Of a DNA stretch of 21,741 nucleotides, positions 15,001 to 21,741 are shown one piece after another. The notes beneath the pieces were generated by a model. The model had not been told where the DNA came from. It ran no database searches and saw only the letters and a list, made by a program, of their open reading frames with translations. A program made the position numbers and the translations under genes. Each line of letters begins with the position of its first letter. Position 1 is the first letter of the stretch. This DNA is from a virus, in the IMG/VR virus record IMGVR_UViG_3300049845_000045, positions 1 to 21,741 of that record, one strand, 5' to 3'.

Positions 15001-18000
15001 AAGGTTGTAACCAGCCTTCCAAGCACCAAGCAAACTGAAGTCGTCTTTCTAACCACGGAAAACAAGCTTTACCGCTGGAATGGCACCGCGTACGTTGCCT
15101 CTATCCCCGCAACGGACATCAGTGGTCAGCTCACGAACGATAAGATTGCGGCGCTTGACGCCGCCAAGCTAACTGGATCGCTTGACATGGCGCGCATTGC
15201 GCAAGGTGCAATCGACGCGTCCAAGTTCAACACGACGAGTGTCTCTGTTCCGTCTTTGCAGACGTCAAATCCAACAACTGGAAACTTTGTTGGCCGTTTG
15301 ATCTATCGCACGGATCTAAACAAGCTGTTCCGTTGGGATGGTTCACAGTGGACGGCCACGGTGCCCGCTTCAGACGTTGGTAACGGAATTACAAACGAGC
15401 AGATTGCGAGTTTTGATGCTGCCAAGCTTACCGGGGTTTTGAACCCTGCTCGCCTTGAGCCGGGGGCAATTGATGCCAGCAAGTTTGCAAGCTCAATCAA
15501 GCCAGTTGAGATCATCACGGGCGCGCTTCCAGCCGCGCCGCACATTGCTGGTCGAGTGGTCTTTCGCACCGATGACGGCAAGCTGTACCGCAACACTGGG
15601 TCTGGGTGGGTTGCAAGTATTGCGGCTGTGGACATCAGTGGTCAGCTCACGAACGATAAGATTGCGGCGCTTGACGCCGCCAAGCTAACTGGATCGCTTG
15701 ACATGGCGCGCATTCAAGACGGCGCGATCAATGCCGCCAAGTTTGCAAGCTCAATCAAGCCAGTTGAGATCATCACGGGCGCGCTTCCAGCCGCACCGCA
15801 CACAGCGGGGCGTGTTGTCTTCCGCACCGATGACGGCAAGCTATATCGCAACACCGGCTCTGGTTGGACTGCTGCTGTCGCTTTGGACGACATTCCCACC
15901 ATTCCTAATGCCAAGATTGAGGCGGTGGACGCGGCCAAGCTAACTGGAACACTAGACGTTGCGCGGATTGCTAACAACGCGCTTGACGCAACCAAGTTTG
16001 CAACTTCGTTGACAGTTCCGCTGCTTACCACAAGCAACCCATCAACTGGCAACTTCGTTGGCCGCCTGATCTATCGCACGGATCTAAACAAGTTGCTTCG
16101 TTGGAACGGATCAGCTTGGGTGTCGGATGTGGACTTGGCTGACATTCCAGCCATCCCAAACAGCAAGATCTCGGATCTAGATGCGGCCAAGCTAACGGGC
16201 ACATTGAACGTCGCCCGTATTGCCGCCGGCGCTCTTGACGCGACCAAGTTTGCGACTTCGTTGTCGGTGCCAACGCTGACCACAACCAATCCAACAACAG
16301 GAAACTTTGTTGGCCGCCTGATCTATCGCACGGATCTGAACAAGCTGTTCCGTTGGGACGGTAGCACTTGGACGGCGGCAGTTGACGGCGCCGACATTGT
16401 TGCGAACAGCATCACTGGCGGCAAGATCCAGGCTGGTGCTATCGGCGCGAACGAGCTTGCCGCGAACGCGATCACGACCGAAAAGCTGCTGATCAAGTCG
16501 TTCGCAAACCTTGTTGAGAACGCGAACTTCGAAGCTGGTCAGGTTGGTTGGACGGCGTCAACCCGCATCGTGAACACCGCTGGCGAGCCATACCAAGGCT
16601 CCTGGGTGTACCGCATGGTGCAGGCATCATCGGCAAACGCCGTCATCAGCGAAGGCAACATCGTTCCTTGCCAACCCGGTGACGCGTTCATGCTCCGTGG
16701 TTGGGGCCGCTCTGATGAAGCCGCAACCGGCAACTTCAGCCTGCGTATCCGCTGGTACAGCGCAACAAACGCGTTGCTGTCTCAATCTTCGGTGCAGTGG
16801 GATAACCCATCGCCAACATGGTCGCTGCGCTCCAACGCGTTTGTAGCTCCTGCCAACACCGCGTATCTGCGGGTCAGCCTGTACACCACCGGTGTGGGTA
16901 CGTTTTGGTGGGACGAAATCACTCTCACACGTGCCGCCAACGCCGAGCTGATTGTTGACGGTAGCATCACCACAGCCAAGATCACGGCCGCTGGCATTGA
17001 TGGTGATGTCATTCAAGCTGGCACGCTCAATGCCAACCGCATTGAAGCAGGCACGTTGTCCGCTGGGCAAATTGCAACCGGTACGTTGTCGGCTGATCGG
17101 ATTGGCGCTGGAACCATCACGTCGTCCAAGCTGTACACGGGTGCCGTGCAGGCTGATCGAATCCAGTCGGGCAACATTGCGGCCGGTGCTATTGGTGCCG
17201 AGCAGATTGCTGCGAACTCAATTACGGCAAGCAAGCTGTTTGTTGGTGACACCTCAAACGTGTTCCCCGACTTTGACATGCAGGACACTGGGTTCTACAG
17301 CACGTCCACCGCAGCACCGTACTTGTTCACTGGCACGTCTTACACTGGCACTGGTCAGCGTCGTTTGATCATTACGCCTTCTGTTGACACTGAGCTGGTT
17401 GCCACCCAGTGGTTTCAAGTTGAGCCAAGCACTGACTACCGCGTTGAGCTGCACCTAAGCCGAGAAAACGGCACAACGGGAACCGCCGTTGCGTACTGGG
17501 AAACGGCCACGCTGTCGGCTGCTGGCGCTGTCACGGCCTCGACATCAGGAACGATCGGGTCAAGCAGCGCGGTCAGCTCTACGCAGCGATTTGGCGCTAG
17601 CGTGCTGACCGGCAGCGGCGTTCGCCGCATGCGCTTGGTGTTTGAGCGCACTGGTGGTGGTGATGGTCAGGTCACGTTCGGTGGCGTCGTCGTTCGCCGT
17701 CGCGCTACGGGCAGCCTAATCGTTGACGGATCAATCACAACCGAGAAGATCACCGCTGGCGGTATCAGTGGTGGTGTCATTCAAGCAGGCACGCTGCACG
17801 CTGACCGTATCCAAACCGGTACTTTGTCGGCCACTCAAATTGCTACCGGAACCCTGTCCGCTGATCGGATTGGTGCAGGCACCATCACGTCCTCCAAGCT
17901 GTACACAGGAGCGGTGCAAGCTGATCGCATTCAGGCAGGCAACATCGCGGCTGGTGCAATTGGCGCGACTGAGATTGCCGCGAACAGCATCACGGCATCT

Positions 18001-20118
18001 AAGCTGGTGCTTGCCGACTTCACCAACGGGTTTCCAAACCCAACCTTCTCGGTTAACGGTGCAGCAAGCAACGATGGTTGGACTGGCGGCGCGTCTACCG
18101 CGCTTGCACGCAGCGCCGGTGGCGTTCCAACAAATGCCCCTACGGCCTTTGTGCTTCGGGTTGCCGTTGGCGCCGGGGCAGTTGATGTGTTTGGTACCGG
18201 CACCATTGAGGTAACACCAGGCGACTCGTACTACGTGGAGGTCTTGTGCGCTTCTGACGCCACGGCAAACCGAGAGTGCCGCATCATGGTCGAGTACCGC
18301 GATGTGACTGGTGCTAGCGTTAACTGGGCAACGGTTGCCACTCGTGCGGCGCCAAACCAGACGTGGGTCAAGATCTCTGGCATCCACAGCGTACCTGCAA
18401 CAATCGGCGGCTTTGTACCTGCACGAGCTCGTGTGTTCCTGAGCACGCGTGGCAGCTCCGGCGGCACGGGGAACTGGTACTTTGCAAAGCCGGTGTTCCG
18501 CAAGGCCGCAAGCGCGGAGCTGATTGTTGACGGCACGATCACCACAAACATGATCAATGCCGCTGGCATCAGCGGAACTGCAATCACGGCAGGCACACTT
18601 CACGCTGATCGAATCCAAACCGGCACGTTGTCAGCTAACCAGATTGCCACTGGTACGCTGTCGGCCGATCGCATTGGTGCAAACAGCATCACGTCAGCCA
18701 AGCTGTACACAGGCGCAGTACAGGCTGATCGGATTCAAGCGGGCAACATTGCGGCTGGTGCAATTGGAGCAACCGAAATTGCCGCCAATGCGGTGACCGC
18801 CGAGAAGATTCTTGGTGGCAGCATCATCGCCGGTAAGCTTGCAGCTAACTCGATTGACAGCAACAGTCTGTTCGTCAACGGGGTCATCACTGGTCAAAAG
18901 TTGTACTCGGGGGCAGTCGAAGCTGATCGCATCCAAGCAAACAACCTTGCAGCTAACTCGATTACGGCAGGCAAGATTGCGGCTGGCGCAATCAACGCGT
19001 CTAGCTTGTTTGTCAACGGTGTTGTTGGTGCAGGTGCGTTGGCGACTGCAAGTGTGGTGGCCGGCAAGATTGACGCTGGTGCAATCAACGCAAGCAACTT
19101 GTTTGTGGACGGGGTGATCACCGGCAACAAGATTGCAGCGAACACAATTACTGCCGCAAACATTCAGGCCGGCCAAATTAGTACGGCGTTGTTGGCCGCT
19201 GGCGCCGTCACTGCCTCAAAGATCGTTGTCACTGACACAAGCAACATAGTTGCCGATCCAATGATGATCGACAACTCGGCTTGGACTAACTCATCCGGCA
19301 CAGGCTCGTGGACGGCCTGGGGTACCAGCATCACTGATGATCCGTCATTCCGTTCGACTAGGTTCATGAAGCTCGCTGGCGCGTCGGGTGCGTACGTCGG
19401 CTTTGTGTACACCAAGTACATGCCAGTTGAACCGGGACGCCAGTACTTCATTTCAGTGCAAGGTCGCTCGGTTGGTGGCGTCGCTGGCGGTGCCGTGTAC
19501 AACCTTGAGTGGGCTGATGACGAGGCACGCACGAACTTCACTGAAACGAACTTTACCCAGATCAGCTCAAGCACGACCACTGAGTCAACTCTCACGGTGA
19601 CCGCGCCCGCTAAGCGCTTCTTGCGCCTCCGGTTCTATAAGAACAACAACACAGCGACTGAAGCGCAATTTGGCGGTGTGATTGTCCGACGCATGAACAG
19701 CTCGGAGCTGATCGTGGACGGCGCGATCACGGCAGCAAAAATTGACGCGCTTGCGGTTACGGCAGGCAAGCTAGCAGCGAACTCAATTGACAGCAACAGC
19801 TTGTTTGTCAACGGGGTGATCACCAGTCAGAAGCTGTACTCAGGCGCCGTTGAAGCTGATCGGATTCAGGCAAACAACATTGCAGCAAACGCGATTGTTG
19901 CTGGCAAGATCGCGGCTGGCGCTGTGTCCACAACCGAGCTGGCGGCCAACGCGGTCACGGCCGAGAAGATCGCGATTTTTGACTACCAAGGTCTGATTCC
20001 AAACGGAAACTTCCAGACTGGTGACCTTCGGAACTGGGCAAGCGTGCCGGCAGGGTACACGGTGGTGTCTCGTGCAACGCCACCAGTGCTGGCGCCGACC
20101 GAGAACGGACTGGTTTGA
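11998..20118 (+). CDS. Giant tail tip / central fibre protein, gpJ-like (frame broken near 20107)
   Basis: A 2706-residue open frame and the main host-recognition protein. Residues ~1-615 are a gpJ hub with TAKVLFLLSQGETGGL, NPAWILYDLLTNTWYG and MRLAKWTVETSISNLATALF. Three FN3-like domains follow at ~627-718, ~727-836 and ~840-931, then seven GRLIYRTDLNKLFRWDG-type repeats at ~955-1470. After that, jelly-roll-like domains at ~1502-1648, 1752-1906, 2007-2174, 2413-2570 and 2662 onward alternate with decapeptide linkers (GTLSADRIGA, NSITASKL). Each jelly roll except the first begins near a linker Asp and all end before LIVDG. Lambda gpJ is only about 1130 residues. The TGA at 20116-20118 lies inside the fifth jelly roll; the domain continues in the +1 frame, so the stop is probably an artefact or mutation. 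Confidence 0.85.
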   Translation: MTELIKGAGGGGSKPRTPVETPNTLLSKTTAKVLFLLSQGETGGLADQINPAKAVYFNNVPVMNSDGSPNFPNVQIDERYGLPSQDVLPGFTQVANAFNVNTKVLVSTPVTYQTATSDIDAVRVTVRFPALFQTEDNGDINKTTVQFGIYRRLGAGAWELVRNVWVNDKTNAPSDIDYTVERPAGTGTWGVQLRRVTADNTSSSKANDIFFQTATQLKYAQLPYNNRAVVGVTVTADQTGAQYPTVAFDYVGIKVKVPSNYNVTTRAYTGAWNGTFAAQRQVTDNPAWILYDLLTNTWYGMGIAEADIDKFSFYDAAVYNDGLVPALVGGAYSGTEPRYTFNHQYLDGQEDAWSMLQNLAASFGAVVYTANNLVKLVQDRPTNWSRVLTNSNVIDGKFEYSSSALNTRTTACVVYWQNPDENWLATPSYYEDAAAVARYGYNLKEIEGVGLTTEGQAMRLAKWTVETSISNLATALFKVGFENAGLTPGEVVKIADSEYAQVMNEAVVISSGSGTFTLDRAVNVTNGDTLDVQASDGSVQTRTISISSTGSTITYSGDAVTVTPGAKIIFTGAISPRFFKVLSVREEKPGEWTVSAAQYDPNKFGRVDNTPTGPTPVFQLPVLVTSAPQNLTFREGAVNDNGNIRRSLLVSWSRPAQGVVSGYRLQIRRDTGAWDVRDVSSTSFEITPAADGLYEVEVQAVGTSGVLSSKATGSYTLAIGGGSASPLNAPTSLQIIGGGTNFSGLDVNFQFTNPSSNASVAAVLRDFEIRVIETVGSTELRRFTVPATPAGQIQTGAYTYSMNLADGGPRRTVQIQVRCRDTNNNLSNPVTATFTNPAPAVVSGISVVGGIGNVKITFDKPTDADFAGVLVWRSTTNGFTPSSGNLVYDTTSNYISDSVDFGTTYYYKLAAYDQFSRPVDGAGLNISTQQSGAAQAGEGIPEVSTLPNPSGYTGPKIVFLESDGQLYSYIDGAWEPTIPPVSDVLDGSITVAKFAAGLEPVKVVTSLPSTKQTEVVFLTTENKLYRWNGTAYVASIPATDISGQLTNDKIAALDAAKLTGSLDMARIAQGAIDASKFNTTSVSVPSLQTSNPTTGNFVGRLIYRTDLNKLFRWDGSQWTATVPASDVGNGITNEQIASFDAAKLTGVLNPARLEPGAIDASKFASSIKPVEIITGALPAAPHIAGRVVFRTDDGKLYRNTGSGWVASIAAVDISGQLTNDKIAALDAAKLTGSLDMARIQDGAINAAKFASSIKPVEIITGALPAAPHTAGRVVFRTDDGKLYRNTGSGWTAAVALDDIPTIPNAKIEAVDAAKLTGTLDVARIANNALDATKFATSLTVPLLTTSNPSTGNFVGRLIYRTDLNKLLRWNGSAWVSDVDLADIPAIPNSKISDLDAAKLTGTLNVARIAAGALDATKFATSLSVPTLTTTNPTTGNFVGRLIYRTDLNKLFRWDGSTWTAAVDGADIVANSITGGKIQAGAIGANELAANAITTEKLLIKSFANLVENANFEAGQVGWTASTRIVNTAGEPYQGSWVYRMVQASSANAVISEGNIVPCQPGDAFMLRGWGRSDEAATGNFSLRIRWYSATNALLSQSSVQWDNPSPTWSLRSNAFVAPANTAYLRVSLYTTGVGTFWWDEITLTRAANAELIVDGSITTAKITAAGIDGDVIQAGTLNANRIEAGTLSAGQIATGTLSADRIGAGTITSSKLYTGAVQADRIQSGNIAAGAIGAEQIAANSITASKLFVGDTSNVFPDFDMQDTGFYSTSTAAPYLFTGTSYTGTGQRRLIITPSVDTELVATQWFQVEPSTDYRVELHLSRENGTTGTAVAYWETATLSAAGAVTASTSGTIGSSSAVSSTQRFGASVLTGSGVRRMRLVFERTGGGDGQVTFGGVVVRRRATGSLIVDGSITTEKITAGGISGGVIQAGTLHADRIQTGTLSATQIATGTLSADRIGAGTITSSKLYTGAVQADRIQAGNIAAGAIGATEIAANSITASKLVLADFTNGFPNPTFSVNGAASNDGWTGGASTALARSAGGVPTNAPTAFVLRVAVGAGAVDVFGTGTIEVTPGDSYYVEVLCASDATANRECRIMVEYRDVTGASVNWATVATRAAPNQTWVKISGIHSVPATIGGFVPARARVFLSTRGSSGGTGNWYFAKPVFRKAASAELIVDGTITTNMINAAGISGTAITAGTLHADRIQTGTLSANQIATGTLSADRIGANSITSAKLYTGAVQADRIQAGNIAAGAIGATEIAANAVTAEKILGGSIIAGKLAANSIDSNSLFVNGVITGQKLYSGAVEADRIQANNLAANSITAGKIAAGAINASSLFVNGVVGAGALATASVVAGKIDAGAINASNLFVDGVITGNKIAANTITAANIQAGQISTALLAAGAVTASKIVVTDTSNIVADPMMIDNSAWTNSSGTGSWTAWGTSITDDPSFRSTRFMKLAGASGAYVGFVYTKYMPVEPGRQYFISVQGRSVGGVAGGAVYNLEWADDEARTNFTETNFTQISSSTTTESTLTVTAPAKRFLRLRFYKNNNTATEAQFGGVIVRRMNSSELIVDGAITAAKIDALAVTAGKLAANSIDSNSLFVNGVITSQKLYSGAVEADRIQANNIAANAIVAGKIAAGAVSTTELAANAVTAEKIAIFDYQGLIPNGNFQTGDLRNWASVPAGYTVVSRATPPVLAPTENGLV
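15114..15198 (+). repeat. 85-bp exact direct repeat, copy A (copy B at 15630-15714)
   Basis: The 85 bases here are identical to 15630-15714, offset 516 bp, or two repeat periods. They encode DISGQLTNDKIAALDAAKLT and the following bases. Exact identity over this length, including third codon positions, points to recent duplication or gene conversion within the fibre gene. Confidence 0.85.
15480..15536 (+). repeat. 57-bp exact direct repeat, copy A (copy B at 15738-15794)
   Basis: The 57 bases are identical to 15738-15794, offset 258 bp, or one 86-residue period. They encode KFASSIKPVEIITGALPAA. Together with the 85-bp repeat this shows that units four and five were recently duplicated or homogenised. 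Confidence 0.85.
15630..15714 (+). repeat. 85-bp exact direct repeat, copy B
   Basis: Second copy of the repeat at 15114-15198. It lies in the linker of repeat unit four. The sequence diverges immediately on both sides of the identical block. Confidence 0.85.
15738..15794 (+). repeat. 57-bp exact direct repeat, copy B
   Basis: Second copy of the repeat at 15480-15536. It begins repeat unit five. Confidence 0.85.
16948..17250 (+). repeat. Decapeptide-repeat linker between jelly rolls 1 and 2
   Basis: Encodes about ten decapeptide repeats of the type (A/G)GTLSAxxIA/xANSITASKL, starting at LIVDGSITTAKI. The regular spacing of Ile/Leu and small residues suggests a beta-helical or triple-stranded fibre segment. 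Homologous linkers lie at 17716-18015, 18520-19233, 19708-19980 and 20414-20700. Confidence 0.75.
17716..18015 (+). repeat. Decapeptide-repeat linker between jelly rolls 2 and 3
   Basis: Same organisation as the 16948-17250 linker. The 29 residues encoded at 17848-17934 are identical to those at 17080-17166, yet 14 of the 29 codons differ synonymously. Confidence 0.75.
18520..19233 (+). repeat. Expanded decapeptide-repeat linker between jelly rolls 3 and 4
   Basis: This linker is 714 bp, against about 300 bp for the two before it. The extra part adds repeats with the variant SLFVNGVITGxKLYSGAVEA, giving three SLFVNG/NLFVDG modules in a row. A jelly roll could have been lost here, or the linker may have grown by internal duplication. 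Confidence 0.7.
19708..19980 (+). repeat. Decapeptide-repeat linker between jelly rolls 4 and 5
   Basis: Contains the SLFVNGVITSQKLYSGAVEA module, nearly identical in protein to that encoded at about 18866-18930, with many synonymous base differences. It ends with AANAVTAEKIAIFDYQG, leading into the fifth jelly roll. Confidence 0.7.
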
Positions 20119-21741
20119 TGCCAAGGCTGGTGACACCTTCAGGTACAGCGTGACCGCGCTGCGTGACAGCGGCACGTTCACGAACACCACAGTTCGGCTG
20201 CTTGTGTACTGGAAGCTGGCTGATGGCACCACGAACAACTTTCACAGCTTCTATTTCGACCCAACGACAACGTGGCAGACGTTCAGCGGCATCACATCCG
20301 CTGCACCGGCCAACACGGTTGGTGCACGGTTCCGCATCTACCGGAACAGTCACTCGAACACCTCGAACATCTGGGTGACGAATCTTGAGTGCCGCAAGCG
20401 CAACGCGGGCGAGCTGATCGTTGACGGCAGCATCACGACGAACATGATGACCGCGAACACCATCAACGGTGACCGCATTCAAGCGAACACGTTGGTCGGT
20501 GGCAAGATTCAAGCGAACACCGTTGACGGTGACCGCATCATTGCGAACACAATGCAAGGTGACCGCATCATTGCGAACACCTTGAACGCGGATCGCATTC
20601 AAGCAGGTACGCTGTCTGCCAACCAGATTGCTACTGGGTTCTTGTCGGCTGACCGGATTCAATCGGGTTCAATTAGCGCCGGCAAGATCAACGCCAACGG
20701 CCTGACGATTCGGAACTCGTCCGGCACGGTGCTGCTGGCGGCCAACGGTGCTGCTGTGCCGCCATGGGTGCAAGCCATGGAGAGCGCTGGTACTGGTGTC
20801 TCGCTGGTTGAGGCCGCGAACACCGCGAACAACACGGCGCAGCTTCGGTCGCTGCGTGCAGGTACCGGCATCGCGTTGTCAGCGTCGGCAGGCGCGGTCA
20901 CGATCTCGGCCTCGCACGAGGTCAACACCGTTCGGTTGTCTGCTGACTTTGCGTCTACGAACGCGTCGTTTGAGCACGTCCCTGGCTTCGCGCTGCCGCT
21001 GGAGACGAACAGCACGTACATGGTGACGGCGTACATCCGCGTGCGGTCGCCAGCCGAAACGACGGGCGTGTGGATCGGCTCTGAGACGCCGTTCCATGCC
21101 ACCAGTGGTGGTGCACAGACCGTGTTCTCGGCAACCGCCATGGTCGGAAACGCGAACGGTCAGACTCGTCAGGCGTACTCGGCGGTTGGTGGTGGTCTTG
21201 CCGCGTACTTCCCGGGGCACTTCGCAAACGTGAACGCGTCGGCGACGTACAGCTCAACGGCGTTTAGCTTGATTCAAGTGCAAGCGCTGGTGATCACAGG
21301 CACCGTAGCTGGTGCATTCCAGATCATCTCGGCCCCGGAGATCAACGGTCAGACCGTGACGATTGGTGCTGGCTCGGTGCTGAAGGTCGAGAAGATCACG
21401 AACGCGTCGGTGGCGCCAGCCACATCGCTGGTTTCCGCACCGGCTGGCATTGCTACCTCGTACATCGACACGCAGTACACAAACGGTGAGCCTGCGTTGG
21501 CCCAGGTGTCCTTCACGATCAACACGAACGGTACATACACCGTCACCACAAACTCATCGACGTTCAACGGCACGTGGTTGTCCACGGGCTCGGCCAGCGC
21601 GTGGGACGTGTTGTTTGACGTGACTGGCACAAGCGGCACGGTTAGCGTGACTCGCTCGAACGGCGCAAGCGTGTACTCACAGGTCAGCGAGGCTCGGAGC
21701 TACAGCATCAGTGTGTTCAGCGCAGCCGGCTCGAACATTCT
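20108..21741 (+). CDS. gpJ-like fibre, continuation in +1 frame (3' end outside window)
   Basis: The +1 frame is open from 19997 to the end of the window. From about 20108 it completes the fifth jelly roll (WFDAKAGDTFRYSVTALRD, then ECRKRNAGELIVDGSI), followed by another decapeptide linker (20414-20700). The distal part contains LTIRNSSGTVLLAANGAAVP, GTGIALSASAGAVTISAS and an SADFASTNASFEHVPGFALP domain, typical of distal fibre or baseplate-tip domains. With the upstream part the protein would exceed 3247 residues. There is no plausible independent start within the domain, so I treat it as one gene with 11998-20118, split by a one-base insertion or, less likely, by recoding. Confidence 0.75.
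20414..20700 (+). repeat. Decapeptide-repeat linker after jelly roll 5, with 30-bp tandem units
   Basis: Encodes repeats of the type ANTxxGDRI(I/Q). Within it, 20528-20550 and 20558-20580 are an identical 23-base pair of direct repeats at a 30-bp period, exactly one decapeptide. This shows DNA-level expansion of the basic ten-residue unit. Confidence 0.75.

Larger units (their letters stand above)
14860..16400 (+). repeat. Seven ~85-residue repeats in the fibre
   Basis: Seven units carry a two-strand motif of the type GR(V/L)(V/I)(F/Y)RTDxxKLxRxxGxxWxAxV, each followed by DAAKLTG(S/T)L and an A(R)I..GA(I/L)D.(S/T)KF linker. The DNA period is about 252-258 bp. The first two units are the most divergent. 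They probably form a rod or collar in the fibre shaft; the short motif resembles repeats common in tail fibre shafts, but the fold is not known to me. Confidence 0.75.

Noticed and set aside
17731-18618. 295-residue open frame on the minus strand
   Set aside because: It lies wholly inside the repeat-rich fibre gene. Its peptide mirrors the repeats, and a plus-strand domain accounts for the region.
19955-20662. 235-residue open frame on the minus strand across the frame break
   Set aside because: It could have explained the break as a gene boundary, but its sequence is only the reverse of linker repeats, and the plus-strand jelly roll continues across it.
14860-20700. CRISPR-like or satellite array
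   Set aside because: All the periodic sequence is in frame and encodes conserved protein repeats; there are no spacer-repeat units.
11998-21741. Diversity-generating retroelement target in the fibre
   Set aside because: The repeats suggested a template/variable pair, but the differences are synonymous and not concentrated at adenines, and no reverse transcriptase is visible in the window.

Overview
The window is a contiguous part of the late structural region of a double-stranded DNA tailed phage (or prophage) with a long non-contractile, lambda-type tail. All genes are on the + strand and packed head to tail, mostly with 1-4 base stop/start overlaps. The order is the head-to-tail order of siphophages: terminase, portal, scaffold, capsid, connectors, tail tube, tail chaperones, tape measure, tail tip, central fibre. 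The tip gene set (gpM, gpL, gpK, gpI, gpJ types) is typical of phages of Gram-negative, mainly proteobacterial, hosts. I cannot name the host or the phage. I see no integrase, lysis, replication, tRNA or CRISPR sequence.

Positions 1-449 hold the C-terminal end of the large terminase. The head module follows: DUF4055-type portal (492-1817), coiled-coil scaffold (1859-2530) and major capsid protein (2564-3517). A hairpin terminator lies directly after the capsid gene. The connector block is an adaptor (3584-4093), a probable head-closure protein (4093-4416), an HK97 gp10-like protein (4416-4715) and a tail terminator (4712-5113).

The tail module starts with the tail tube protein (5151-6059). 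A gpG/gpGT pair of tail assembly chaperones follows, whose frames relate by +1 rather than the usual -1 (6059-6791). Next come a 781-residue tape measure protein (6791-9136), gpM-like (9146-9493), a gpL-like protein carrying an inserted carbohydrate-binding-like domain (9490-10623), a gpK-like JAMM+NlpC protein (10674-11408), a gpI-like protein (11405-12001) and a giant gpJ-like central fibre from 11998 past the window end. The fibre has a gpJ hub, three FN3-like domains, seven roughly 85-residue repeats, then five jelly-roll-like domains alternating with decapeptide-repeat linkers. Its frame is broken once, near 20107, by what looks like one extra G.

The most unusual signals are: (1) a repeated GTAAATA(C) motif in five of the intergenic gaps and, by eye, nowhere else, which may be a phage-specific late promoter or RNA element; (2) a 14-bp hairpin holding one copy of that motif in its loop, just before the gpK start; (3) a candidate +1 frameshift site UUU_C in the tail chaperone gene; (4) the broken giant fibre; and (5) fibre repeats identical in protein but scrambled at synonymous positions.
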